Shown here: piece after piece, positions 26,861 to 33,686 of the stretch
Layout of the letters: each line of letters opens with the position of its first letter
Numbering within the stretch: position 1 is the first letter of the stretch
Source: Caulobacter sp. FWC26
GTDB taxonomy: Bacteria; Pseudomonadota; Alphaproteobacteria; Caulobacterales; Caulobacteraceae
Length of the DNA stretch: 64,000 bases
Direction of reading: 5' to 3'
NCBI RefSeq assembly: GCF_002742645.2
Contig: NZ_CP033875.1
Location: 62,001 to 126,000 of the forward strand
Made by a program: the position numbers and the translations under genes
Notes under the pieces: generated by a model
Databases searched by the model: none
Seen by the model: only the letters and a program-made list of their open reading frames with translations
Told to the model about the DNA's origin: nothing

Positions 26861-28591
26861 ATGGCCGGCAAGCCCCCCGTCCTCGGCCTGGCTCTCCCCG
26901 CGCTTCCGCGGGGCGGCGTGCTGTGGAAGGCGATCCGCGCCGAGACCGCCCGCCACGTCGAACGCGAGTGGTTCGGCTCGGGCCCCCACAGGCTGAAGCT
27001 CTCCCTGCCCCGGCCCGAGGGCCTGGCCGCCCGTCCGCACGATCCCCGCCCGGTCGATCCGGCCCGTGGCCAGAAGATCCTGTCCGGCGTCCTGGCCCTG
27101 GACGGCGGCCTGCTGCGCCTGGGCCCGGACGGCGACCCGTTCGACACCGCCAGCCCCTCGCGCCGCTTCGCCGTCAGCCTGCACCGCTTCGACTGGCTGC
27201 CCGACCTCGTCGCGGCCGGCCCCGACGGCGCGCGCCGGGCCCTGCGGCTGATCGACGACTGGCGGCGGGTGTTCGGCAAGTGGAACGCCTTCTCCTGGAG
27301 CGCCGAGTGCCTGGAGCGGCGGGTCCATCACCTGGCCTGCGCCGCCAAGACCCTGGCCGCCGAGGCCAGCGACGCCGAGGTCGCCGATCTGGTCTTTGAC
27401 CTGGCCCGCCAGGGCCGGCACCTGCTGGAGATCAAGCGCAGCCCCGAACGCGCCCTCGAGCGCGCCGCCGCCGCAGGCCTCGCCGGCTGCGTCCTGGCCG
27501 GCAAGCCGGGCGAGCAGCTGATCGACGGCGCGTTGAAGGGCCTGGCCCAGCACCTGGACGCCATGGTGCTGGGCGACGGCGGCCACGCCACCCGCAGCCC
27601 CGAGGCGGGGGTCGAGCTGTTGTTCGACCTGCTGACCCTCGACGACGCCCTGGGTCAGCGCGGCCGGCCCAGCCCCGAGGCCCTGTCGCGGGCCATCGAT
27701 CGGCTGTCCAGCGCCGCGCGCTTCTTCACCCTCGGCGACGGGCACCTGGCGGCCTTCCACGGCGGCGAGTCCATCGGCCCGGCCCGTATCGCCGCCGCCC
27801 TGGCTCATGACGACGCCGGCCCCCGCGCCCTGAACGCCGCCCCGCACAGCGGCTATCACAAGATGATCGGCGGCAGCATCGAGGTCATCGCCGACTGCGG
27901 CCCGCCCCCGGTCGGCCCCTTTAGCGTCAACGCCTGCGCCCAGCCGGCGGCGCTGGAGATCGTGTGCGCCAAGGACCGCCTGATCACCAGCTGCGGCTGG
28001 AGCCCCGAGGCCGCCGGCGCCCACGCCTTTCGCCTGTCGGACGCGGCCTCCACCGTCTGCGTCGGCGACGGTTCGGCCGGCCGGCCGCTGTCGGGCTTCC
28101 GCGCCAAGGCCCTGGGGGCCTGGCTGGTCGACGGCGCGGCCAAGGTCGAAGCCAAGCGCCACGACGACGTCGGGGGCGTGTGGCTGGACATCCTCCATGA
28201 CGGCTGGCGACATCTGGGCCTGACCCACGCCCGCCGCCTGTTCCTCGACGCGGTCCATGACGAGCTGCGCGGCGAGGACAGCCTCTCGCCCGTGGCCCTC
28301 GACCCCAAGGCCGCCGAAGGCCCGCGCCGCTACCTGCCCTTCGCCGTCCGCTTCCACCTGCACCCCGAGGCCCGCGCCTCGATCGCCCGTGACGGCAAGA
28401 GCGTGCTGATCCGGGGACCCGGCAATATCGGCTGGTGGCTGCGCAACGACGCCGTCGACGTCGAGATCGCCCCCAGCGCTCACTTCGACCACGGCCTAGC
28501 CCGCAAGGCCGGCCAGATCGTGCTGAAAAGCCAAGTCCGCCCCGAGGTCGGGGCCAAGATCCGCTGGAAACTGACGCGGGCCGAGGGGTGA
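26861..28591 (+). CDS. Heparinase II/III family protein
   Basis: A 576-residue protein with an N-terminal alpha-toroid-like helical half (blocks FDWLPDL, WNAFSWSAECLERRVHHL) and a C-terminal beta-rich half (GYHKMIGGSIEVIADCGPPP, RRLFLDAVHDELRGEDSL). These are the features of the cytoplasmic heparinase II/III-like family placed next to rsmB and rpe in many Alphaproteobacteria. No signal peptide is seen, unlike secreted heparinases, so its substrate may be an internal or envelope-precursor polysaccharide. The stop codon lies inside the following hairpin repeat. Confidence 0.85.
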   Translation: MAGKPPVLGLALPALPRGGVLWKAIRAETARHVEREWFGSGPHRLKLSLPRPEGLAARPHDPRPVDPARGQKILSGVLALDGGLLRLGPDGDPFDTASPSRRFAVSLHRFDWLPDLVAAGPDGARRALRLIDDWRRVFGKWNAFSWSAECLERRVHHLACAAKTLAAEASDAEVADLVFDLARQGRHLLEIKRSPERALERAAAAGLAGCVLAGKPGEQLIDGALKGLAQHLDAMVLGDGGHATRSPEAGVELLFDLLTLDDALGQRGRPSPEALSRAIDRLSSAARFFTLGDGHLAAFHGGESIGPARIAAALAHDDAGPRALNAAPHSGYHKMIGGSIEVIADCGPPPVGPFSVNACAQPAALEIVCAKDRLITSCGWSPEAAGAHAFRLSDAASTVCVGDGSAGRPLSGFRAKALGAWLVDGAAKVEAKRHDDVGGVWLDILHDGWRHLGLTHARRLFLDAVHDELRGEDSLSPVALDPKAAEGPRRYLPFAVRFHLHPEARASIARDGKSVLIRGPGNIGWWLRNDAVDVEIAPSAHFDHGLARKAGQIVLKSQVRPEVGAKIRWKLTRAEG

Positions 28592-28636
28592 GCGTGACGC
28601 CGAAAGTGGAAGCCGGTTTCGGCGCAAGTCACGCTC
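28590..28636. repeat. Hairpin repeat (copy 3) overlapping the heparinase-like stop codon
   Basis: Outer arms GAGCGTGAC (28590-28598) and GTCACGCTC (28628-28636) are perfect 9-bp complements; inner arms CGCCGAAA (28598-28605) and TTTCGGCG (28617-28624) enclose GTGGAAGCCGG. The architecture equals that of 19558-19603 with different arm bases but the same loop. The upstream gene's TGA stop (28589-28591) lies at the element's left end. Confidence 0.75.
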
Positions 28637-28653
28637 TGGGGCAGTAAGCCGCC

Positions 28654-28938
28654 GTGGGCTTTTCCCGCCGCCCGCCGATCGACCCCGGCCGCGCCCATGC
28701 GCCGCCGGACTACACGGCCGACGAGATCGACGAGGTCCTGACCGCCCTGCGCGCCGAGGCGCCGGAGGCCCTGGCTCTGGTCGAACAGGAAGCCTGCACG
28801 CCGGGCAGCGTGGCCATGAGCGACCACGACGACGCCTATGACCGCCTGCTGACCGTGCTCTTCGAGCGCGGGTTCGTGCACACCCACATCGAGATAGCGA
28901 TGGTGTTCCGGGCGGTTAGGGCGAGGGCGGGGGGCTAG
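28654..28938 (+). CDS. Small protein of unknown function
   Basis: A 94-residue, mostly helical soluble protein with no recognisable domain. The N-terminus is basic and Pro-rich (SRRPPIDPGRAHAPP), followed by an acidic helix (YTADEIDEVLTALR) and a C-terminal segment with FERGFVHTHIEIAMVF. The start is a GTG at 28654 with a weak ribosome-binding site. It lies just after hairpin copy 3 and before the repeat-rich patch. Reality of the gene is likely from codon use but unproven. Confidence 0.5.
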   Translation: MGFSRRPPIDPGRAHAPPDYTADEIDEVLTALRAEAPEALALVEQEACTPGSVAMSDHDDAYDRLLTVLFERGFVHTHIEIAMVFRAVRARAGG

Positions 28939-28965
28939 CGGACAAGGCCAGGCGCTTAACGTGAT

Positions 28966-29021
28966 CCCTCTCTCTTTGAGAGAGGGAGGGGCCCGCCGCG
29001 AAGCGGTGGGAGGGTGAGAGG
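28966..29021. repeat. Two-hairpin palindromic element, left copy flanking DUF559
   Basis: Hairpin 1 is CCCTCTCTC-TTT-GAGAGAGGG (28966-28986); hairpin 2 is CCCGCCGC-GAA-GCGGTGGG (28992-29010); the tail is AGGGTGAGAGG. The same ordered parts recur in reverse orientation at 29435-29496, so the two copies bracket the DUF559 gene as an inverted pair. Confidence 0.85.
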
Positions 29022-29092
29022 TTTCACCGCCCTACAGAAAAACCAGGATTCCTTCCGTTGAGCGCGACCTTGCACCCGCTCAAGCTCTGGCC

Positions 29093-29434
29093 ATGGATAG
29101 GATCGCCACCGCCCGTCGCCTTCGCCGAAGCCAGACTCTGGCCGAGAAGACGCTGTGGACCCTCGTCCGCAACCGCCGCCTCGGTGGCTTTCGCTTCCTG
29201 CGCCAGCATCCGATCGACCGCTACTTCGCGGACTTCGTTTGCGAGTCCGCCAAGGTGATTGTGGAGCTCGACGGCCCCGCTCATGAGGGGCGCGAGGACT
29301 ATGATGACCGCCGCACCGAGACTCTGGCGCTCTTCGGCTATCTCGTGCTGCGCTTTCGGAATGAGCGGGTGCTGGCGGACCCCGGCGGGACGGCGGACGA
29401 GATCCTGTCGGTGTTGCGTTCGGGCAGGCTGTAG
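29093..29434 (+). CDS. DUF559 (PD-(D/E)xK, Vsr-like) endonuclease domain protein
   Basis: A 113-residue protein with TLAEKTLWTLVRNRRLGGFRF, RQHPIDRYFADFVC and VIVELDGPAH. The Asp in the YFADF strand and the E-x-D in VELD fit the active site of the PD-(D/E)xK nuclease fold, close to very-short-patch-repair endonucleases. No methylase or restriction partner is adjacent. The ATG at 29093 is preceded by no strong ribosome-binding site. The stop codon directly touches the right-hand palindromic element, and the left element ends 71 bases upstream. This packaging suggests a small mobile or mobilising unit (inference). Confidence 0.85.
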   Translation: MDRIATARRLRRSQTLAEKTLWTLVRNRRLGGFRFLRQHPIDRYFADFVCESAKVIVELDGPAHEGREDYDDRRTETLALFGYLVLRFRNERVLADPGGTADEILSVLRSGRL

Positions 29435-29496
29435 CCTCTCACCCTCCCATCCCGACGCGCGTCGGGATGGGCCCCTCCCTCTCTCCAGAGAGAGGG
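29435..29496. repeat. Two-hairpin palindromic element, right copy flanking DUF559
   Basis: This is the inverted counterpart of 28966-29021: the CCTCTCACCC tail comes first, then a perfect 13-bp palindrome CCCATCCCGACGC/GCGTCGGGATGGG (29446-29471), then CCCTCTCTC-CA-GAGAGAGGG (29477-29496). The second hairpin differs wholly in sequence from the left copy but keeps its pairing. It begins one base after the DUF559 stop and ends 18 bases before the end of the convergent oxidoreductase gene. Confidence 0.85.
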
Positions 29497-29514
29497 ATTG
29501 TGAATCGCCGCCCC

Positions 29515-30762
29515 CTAGCCCGCCCCATGCCCCGCCAGGCTGAACACCCGCGCGGTCTCCGGATCGGCCGGCTTGCCCAGCAGGCGGTCGGCCACGTATT
29601 CGCCCACCATCGGGCCGTGCTTGAAACCGTGGCCGCCGCCGCCGAAGACCAGCCAGACATTGTCGTAGTCGGGGTGGCGGTCGATGACGAAGTGGCTGTT
29701 TGCGGTGTTGTCGACCTGGCAGACGCGGGCCTCCATGACGGGGGCGTCGCGCATATCCGGAAAGCGGCGGGCCATGTAGTCGCGGCCCTTTTTCAGCAGA
29801 TAGTCGGTCGGCAGGCGCTCGGCGGCGTCCGGGTCCTGGGTGACGCGGCCGCCGGCGTCGGGCGAGTATTTCAGGCCCCGCTCCAGGCTGCCGAAGCCGT
29901 AGCCGCCCAGGATGTGGTCGTGCCAGGCCGGCTGGTTCGGCCACGAGAAGCGGTCATCCCCCGCCGGCGGGCCGAAATAGAAGTATTCGCTGCGCCAGAC
30001 CGACACGCGCGGCTTGGCCAGCTCTGGAAAGAGCTTCCCCGCCCACGGTCCGCAGGCGAAGACGAAATGGCCGGCGGCGAGGCTCTCGCCGCCGTCGAGG
30101 GCCAGGTGGGTCAGGCGCCGGCCCTCGGCGCGGCCGGGAACCGCGCGGGCGTAGCGGAAGGCCCCGCCCTTGCGGGCGAAGACGTCCATGGTGGCCAGCA
30201 CCGCCTCGCGCGCCTTGATCACCGCGGCGCTGGCGGCGGTCTCGACGAAGGCGAATTCGACGTCGTCAAAGGCCATCTGCGGATAGCGGCGGCGCAGCGC
30301 CTCGCGGTCGGCCACCTCATAGGGCAGGTTCAGGCGCTCGAAGATCGCCTTCTGGGCGGTCATGCCCGGGGTCCAGCGCTGGGCCAGTTCCAGGCGCGCG
30401 TTGGGAAACAGGAGCTGACGGCCGAAATCGGCCTCGCGCGCCTTCCACATCGCCAGGGCCTGCATCGACCAGGCCGAATAGAAGCCCTGGTCGCCATAGC
30501 CGGCGCGGATCGAGCGGGTCTCGCCCGAGGACGAGGCGCGAGGACTGGCCGGGCCGTATTGGTCGAGCGCCAGCACCGACAGGCCCCGCTCGCGCAGGGA
30601 CAGCGCCGTGAACGCCCCGAACACCCCGGCCCCGACCACCGCCACGTCGGGCGCGCCGGCTTTGGGCTTGGGCGTCGGCCTTGCGGTTGGCTGGGCTCGA
30701 GCCCCCGTCGCCCCCGCCAGCCCGGCCGCCGTCAGATTCAGAAACCCCCGCCGATCGATCAT
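29515..30762 (-). CDS. Tat-exported FAD-dependent amine oxidase (sarcosine/N-methyl-amino-acid oxidase type)
   Basis: A 415-residue flavoenzyme with a Tat signal (MIDRRGFLNLTAAGLAGA), the FAD Rossmann motif GAGVFG at residues 44-49, SSGETRSIRAGYG near residue 78 and VWLVFGGGGHGFKHGP near the C-terminus. EARVCQVDNT places Cys348 where monomeric sarcosine oxidases attach FAD covalently, followed by HFVIDRHP. Family members oxidise sarcosine, N-methyltryptophan or pipecolate. The export signal is unusual for this normally cytoplasmic group. It stands alone in the repeat-rich patch. Confidence 0.82.
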   Translation of the reverse strand: MIDRRGFLNLTAAGLAGATGARAQPTARPTPKPKAGAPDVAVVGAGVFGAFTALSLRERGLSVLALDQYGPASPRASSSGETRSIRAGYGDQGFYSAWSMQALAMWKAREADFGRQLLFPNARLELAQRWTPGMTAQKAIFERLNLPYEVADREALRRRYPQMAFDDVEFAFVETAASAAVIKAREAVLATMDVFARKGGAFRYARAVPGRAEGRRLTHLALDGGESLAAGHFVFACGPWAGKLFPELAKPRVSVWRSEYFYFGPPAGDDRFSWPNQPAWHDHILGGYGFGSLERGLKYSPDAGGRVTQDPDAAERLPTDYLLKKGRDYMARRFPDMRDAPVMEARVCQVDNTANSHFVIDRHPDYDNVWLVFGGGGHGFKHGPMVGEYVADRLLGKPADPETARVFSLAGHGAG

Positions 30763-30874
30763 GTCCCGCCCCGTCTTCCGATGTTCCGGTATCGCCGCAC
30801 AGCGCCCCGCTGCGGAGCGAAAAGCGCCGCGCGAGGAAAGCCCGGCGCCGAATGCGCGACGATTGGGCGCCTTG

Positions 30875-30999
30875 CCCCCTCTCCCATGGGGAGAGGGCGG
30901 GGGAGAGGGGGTACGGCCTCGACCGGAGCGCCGGCAGGGCGGCGGCTTTGAAACCCCTCACCCGACCGCTTCGCGGCCACCCTCTCCCTCCGGGAGAGG
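30875..30999. repeat. Inverted pair of two-hairpin elements without a gene inside
   Basis: The left copy has CCCTCTCCC-ATG-GGGAGAGGG (30877-30897) and a GGGGGAGAGGGGG tail. The right copy, in reverse, has CCCCTCACCC, the GACCGC-TTC-GCGGCC hairpin (30964-30978) and CCTCTCCC-TCC-GGGAGAGG (30981-30999). The parts and order match the elements around DUF559, but here only about 42 bases separate the copies. Confidence 0.75.
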
Positions 31000-31506
31000 A
31001 GATTCGGAGGCCGTGAACGCTCGGAATTGGCGATGCGGAAGCCAATGAAATCAGAGCCTTGCCACTTTTACGCGCCAACTTATCCCCGGCCGGAGAACTC
31101 GCCCCATACTGATCTCACCTCGTCGCGAGGAAAGGGCGCATGGCCAGCGACCATTTGCGGCGGCGGGGGGCGGTCGAGCGGGGACAGGTTCGAGGGGGTT
31201 ACTCGGACGGTCCGGGGACCTGATGCTGGTCAGGCCCGCCCGCCGTCGGCGTGGTCGAGGGAAAGGGTTCGTCCCTCTTCGATCACCGGGCGCTGCCGGA
31301 AACGGAAGCGCCCGGGTCCCGACAAGGCCTGAACAGGGCCACCTTCCCGGGACGCTGGCGGATAACGGCTGCGCGGAGCGTCGGCTTCGTCGAAACGGTA
31401 ACAACACAACAGAACTCCGGACGAATGTCCGGCGCTCCGCGTCCCTTTCCAGACCTTCAGCGAGGGATCGCGTGAAGCGGATGAAACGCGCGCGCGAAAC
31501 CTTCTT
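31000..31506. other. Gene-free stretch with contiguous strong hairpins; possible structured RNA
   Basis: No open frame here has convincing codon use or a ribosome-binding site. Instead 31206-31440 pairs nearly end to end: GACGG/CCGTC with inner CGGG/CCCG and CCTGA/TCAGG (31206-31247); GTGGTCGA/TCGATCAC with inner GGGA/TCCC (31251-31286); CCGGGCGCT/AGCGCCCGG with inner CCG-GAAA-CGG (31286-31315); GTCCCG/CGGGAC (31316-31353); and CGCGGAGCG/CGCTCCGCG enclosing CCGGAC-GAAT-GTCCGG (to about 31440). The GAAA tetraloop favours the plus strand. I could not match it to tmRNA, RNase P RNA, SRP RNA or 6S RNA. Confidence 0.4.
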
Positions 31507-31622
31507 CCCCCTCCGGGGGAGGAGCGCCGAAGGCGCGGAGGGGGCCAGTCAGGGAAAGGGCCCGCCGACGCCGAAGGCCCCCACCTGACCGCTTCGCGGT
31601 CGTCCGCCCCCGGAGGGGGCGG
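31507..31622. repeat. Second orphan inverted pair of two-hairpin elements
   Basis: The left copy has CCCCCTCCGGGGGAGG, then GCGCC-GAA-GGCGC and a GGAGGGGGCC tail (31507-31546). The right copy in reverse has GGCCCCCACC, GACCGC-TTC-GCGGTC and CCGCCCCC-GGA-GGGGGCGG (31576-31622). About 29 bases lie between. It ends 14 bases before the end of the isoaspartyl peptidase gene. Confidence 0.75.
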
Positions 31623-31636
31623 AAGGATCCGCACCC

Positions 31637-32515
31637 TCAGAACGCCGCGCTGACGATCGTCCCATCCGGCAGCAGGGCGGCGCGCTTTAGGCCGCTGGAG
31701 ACGAACGGCATGGCGATGGCGCCGTCGCGATCCACGGCGATCAGTCCGCCATGACCGCCAAGCTCGGCGACGCTGTCGATGGCGGCCTTGGCGGCGACGT
31801 CCAGCGGCTGGCCGCCGAAGCGGACGCGGTGGGCGATCTGGGCGGCGACGGCGGCGCGGATGAAGTATTCGCCCTGGCCGGTGCAGGAGACGGCGGCGTG
31901 GCCGTCGGCCCAGGCTCCGGCGCCGATGATGGGGCTGTCGCCCACCCGGCCGGGCCGTTTGCCGAACACCCCGGCGGTGGAGGTGGCGGCCGCCAGGCGT
32001 CCCTGGGCGTCGCGGACCACGCAGCCGACCGTGCCGGTGGGCAGCGCATCGGGCGGGTGATTGTCCTCGAAGGCGCCGGCGCGGGTGAACCAGGTCTCGG
32101 GGTCCTCGACCGTTTCCAGGCCCTGCTCGCGCGCGAAGTCGATGGCGCCCTGGCCGGCCAGCATGACGTGCGGGGTGTCCTCCATCACCGCGCGGGCGGC
32201 CAGGATCGGGCTCTTGAAGCCTTGCAGGGCGGCGACCGAACCGGCGCGCAGGGTGGGGCCGTCCATCAGGCTGGCGTCGAGCTCGTATTCGCCGTCGGCG
32301 TTGGGCGAGGCGCCCTTGCCGGCGATGTAGAGGCCGCTGGCCTCGAGACCGACCACGGTCTCGACCGCGACGTCGAGTGCGCCGGCGCCGGCGGCCAGAC
32401 GGTCGCGGGCGGCTTCGACAAGGCCGCGCATATGGGCGATCTCGACGCCGTAGTCGTGGCCGCGCTTGGCCCCGGCGCCGCCGTGCAGGGCGAGGCTAAA
32501 ACGTTTGTTTGACAT
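31637..32515 (-). CDS. Isoaspartyl peptidase / type III L-asparaginase, cytoplasmic
   Basis: An Ntn-hydrolase that cleaves beta-aspartyl dipeptides and asparagine. The 292-residue precursor starts SLALHGGAG and self-cleaves before Thr162 in [10 protein letters not shown]; other family blocks are [24 protein letters not shown] and [11 protein letters not shown]. There is no signal peptide, in contrast to the second copy at 51577-52605. It is divergent from the quinone oxidoreductase gene by 70 bases. Confidence 0.92.
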   Translation of the reverse strand: MSNKRFSLALHGGAGAKRGHDYGVEIAHMRGLVEAARDRLAAGAGALDVAVETVVGLEASGLYIAGKGASPNADGEYELDASLMDGPTLRAGSVAALQGFKSPILAARAVMEDTPHVMLAGQGAIDFAREQGLETVEDPETWFTRAGAFEDNHPPDALPTGTVGCVVRDAQGRLAAATSTAGVFGKRPGRVGDSPIIGAGAWADGHAAVSCTGQGEYFIRAAVAAQIAHRVRFGGQPLDVAAKAAIDSVAELGGHGGLIAVDRDGAIAMPFVSSGLKRAALLPDGTIVSAAF

Positions 32516-32585
32516 TCTGCTTCCTTGGCTCGGCGTCCCGCGCTAGCGTCCGGCCTCTTAGCTAAGAAATGTGGGAGAGGCGATC

Positions 32586-33584
32586 ATGAAGGCGGTGCTC
32601 AGCAAGGAAGTCGGCGGTCCCGAGACCCTGGTGCTGGAAGAGCTGCCCGATCCCGTCGCCGGCGCGGGCCAGGTGCTGATCGACGTGAAGGCCTGCGGGG
32701 TCAACTATCCCGACGTCCTGATCATCGAGGATAAGTACCAGTTCAAGCCGACGCGCCCGTTCGCGCCGGGCGGCGAGGTGTCGGGCGTGATCTCGGCGGT
32801 CGGCGAAGGCGTGACCCGCTTCAAGGTCGGCGACCGCGTGCTGGCCTCGACCGGCTGGGGCGGCTACGCCGAGAAGCTGGCCCTGGAAGAGGGCCGCTGC
32901 ACCCCTATCCCCGACAACATGCCCTTCGACGAGGCCGCCGCCTTCGTCCTGACCTACGGCACCTCGTACTACGCCCTGAAGGATCGCGGCGTGCTGAAGG
33001 CCGGCGAGACCCTGCTCGTGCTGGGCGCGGCGGGGGGCGTTGGTCTGGCCGCGGTCGAGCTGGGCAAGGCCATGGGCGCCAAGGTGATCGCCGCGGCCTC
33101 CAGCCAGGAGAAGGTCGATCTGGCCATCAAGCACGGGGCCGACAGCGGCGTCGTCTATCCGCGCGGCCCGTTCGACAAGGACGGCCAGAAGGAACTGGCC
33201 AATCTGATCAAGGGCGCCTGCGGTCCGGACGGCTGGGACGTGGCCTATGACGCGGTCGGCGGCGACTATTCGGAGGCCACGATCCGCGCGGCGGGCTGGA
33301 ACGGCCGCTTCCTGGTGATCGGCTTCCCGTCGGGCATTCCGAAAATCCCGCTGAACCTCACGCTCCTGAAGTCGTGCGACATTGTCGGCGTGTTCTGGGG
33401 CGCGGCGGTGGCGCGCGACCCCAAGGGCCACGCCCAGAACCTCAAGGAACTGATGGACCTCTACGCCGCCGGCAAGATTCGTCCGTACGTCTCCGAGCGC
33501 TTCCCGCTGGCCCGCGCCGGCGAGGCGATCGCGCACCTGTCCAGCCGCAAGGCGATGGGCAAGGTGGTCATCACCGTCGACTAA
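32586..33584 (+). CDS. NADPH:quinone oxidoreductase family (zinc-free MDR) protein
   Basis: A 332-residue medium-chain reductase with the GroES-like N-terminal domain (GVNYPDVLII, PFAPGGEVSGVI) and a Rossmann domain with LVLGAAGGVGLAAVELGKAMGA near residue 142. The Cys/His ligands of zinc alcohol dehydrogenases are missing, so it is of quinone oxidoreductase type. The ATG at 32586 is preferred (GAGAGG upstream) over a GTG at 32571. It stands upstream of hfsJ with a 102-base gap. The physiological substrate is unknown. Confidence 0.9.
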   Translation: MKAVLSKEVGGPETLVLEELPDPVAGAGQVLIDVKACGVNYPDVLIIEDKYQFKPTRPFAPGGEVSGVISAVGEGVTRFKVGDRVLASTGWGGYAEKLALEEGRCTPIPDNMPFDEAAAFVLTYGTSYYALKDRGVLKAGETLLVLGAAGGVGLAAVELGKAMGAKVIAAASSQEKVDLAIKHGADSGVVYPRGPFDKDGQKELANLIKGACGPDGWDVAYDAVGGDYSEATIRAAGWNGRFLVIGFPSGIPKIPLNLTLLKSCDIVGVFWGAAVARDPKGHAQNLKELMDLYAAGKIRPYVSERFPLARAGEAIAHLSSRKAMGKVVITVD

Positions 33585-33647
33585 CGGCGGCGCCACGGCG
33601 TGGTTAAAGCGCGCTAAGCATCCTTCTTAGCGAAGGAAACAGGCTCT

Positions 33648-33686
33648 CTCCGCAGAATGTCTCCAAGACGAGGAGACTCTGCGGAG
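33648..33686 (+). promoter_or_regulatory. Hairpin enclosing the hfsJ ribosome-binding site
   Basis: CTCCGCAGA (33648-33656) pairs with TCTGCGGAG (33678-33686), and GTCTCC (33659-33664) with GGAGAC (33672-33677), leaving a 2-base bulge and a 7-base loop. The AGGAGA ribosome-binding site lies in the 3' arm and the hairpin ends on the base before the ATG at 33687. Upstream, CGCTAAG-N7-CTTAGCG (33612-33632) forms a further inverted repeat, and TTAA-N7-TAAG (33604-33618) resembles a weak CtrA site. Confidence 0.55.

Noticed and set aside
24752..28492. Very long open frame of more than 1,200 codons on the minus strand
   Set aside because: It lies opposite rsmB, rpe and the heparinase-like gene. 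High GC leaves antisense frames open; the sequence is low-complexity Gly/Ala/Gln/Arg with no domain.
26861..28591. Secreted heparinase for glycosaminoglycan use
   Set aside because: No signal peptide and placement in a housekeeping rsmB-rpe run; a cytoplasmic or envelope-precursor role is more likely.
31115..31140. GAGGAAAG string resembling the conserved region I of RNase P RNA
   Set aside because: The following bases (GGCGCATGG) do not match the conserved UCCGGGC, and the other universal RNase P blocks are missing.
31051..31407. Possible 118-codon gene on the minus strand (and plus-strand frames near 31027-31332)
   Set aside because: No ribosome-binding site, no recognisable domain, and the region is dominated by hairpins, which explains the sequence better.
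28966..31622. CRISPR array
   Set aside because: The repeated units are inverted, unequal in sequence and unevenly spaced, with no direct repeats or regular spacers and no cas genes.
33604..33618. CtrA binding site upstream of hfsJ
   Set aside because: Only one half (TTAA) fits; the second reads TAAG, so it is noted as weak within the hairpin entry and not called as a site.
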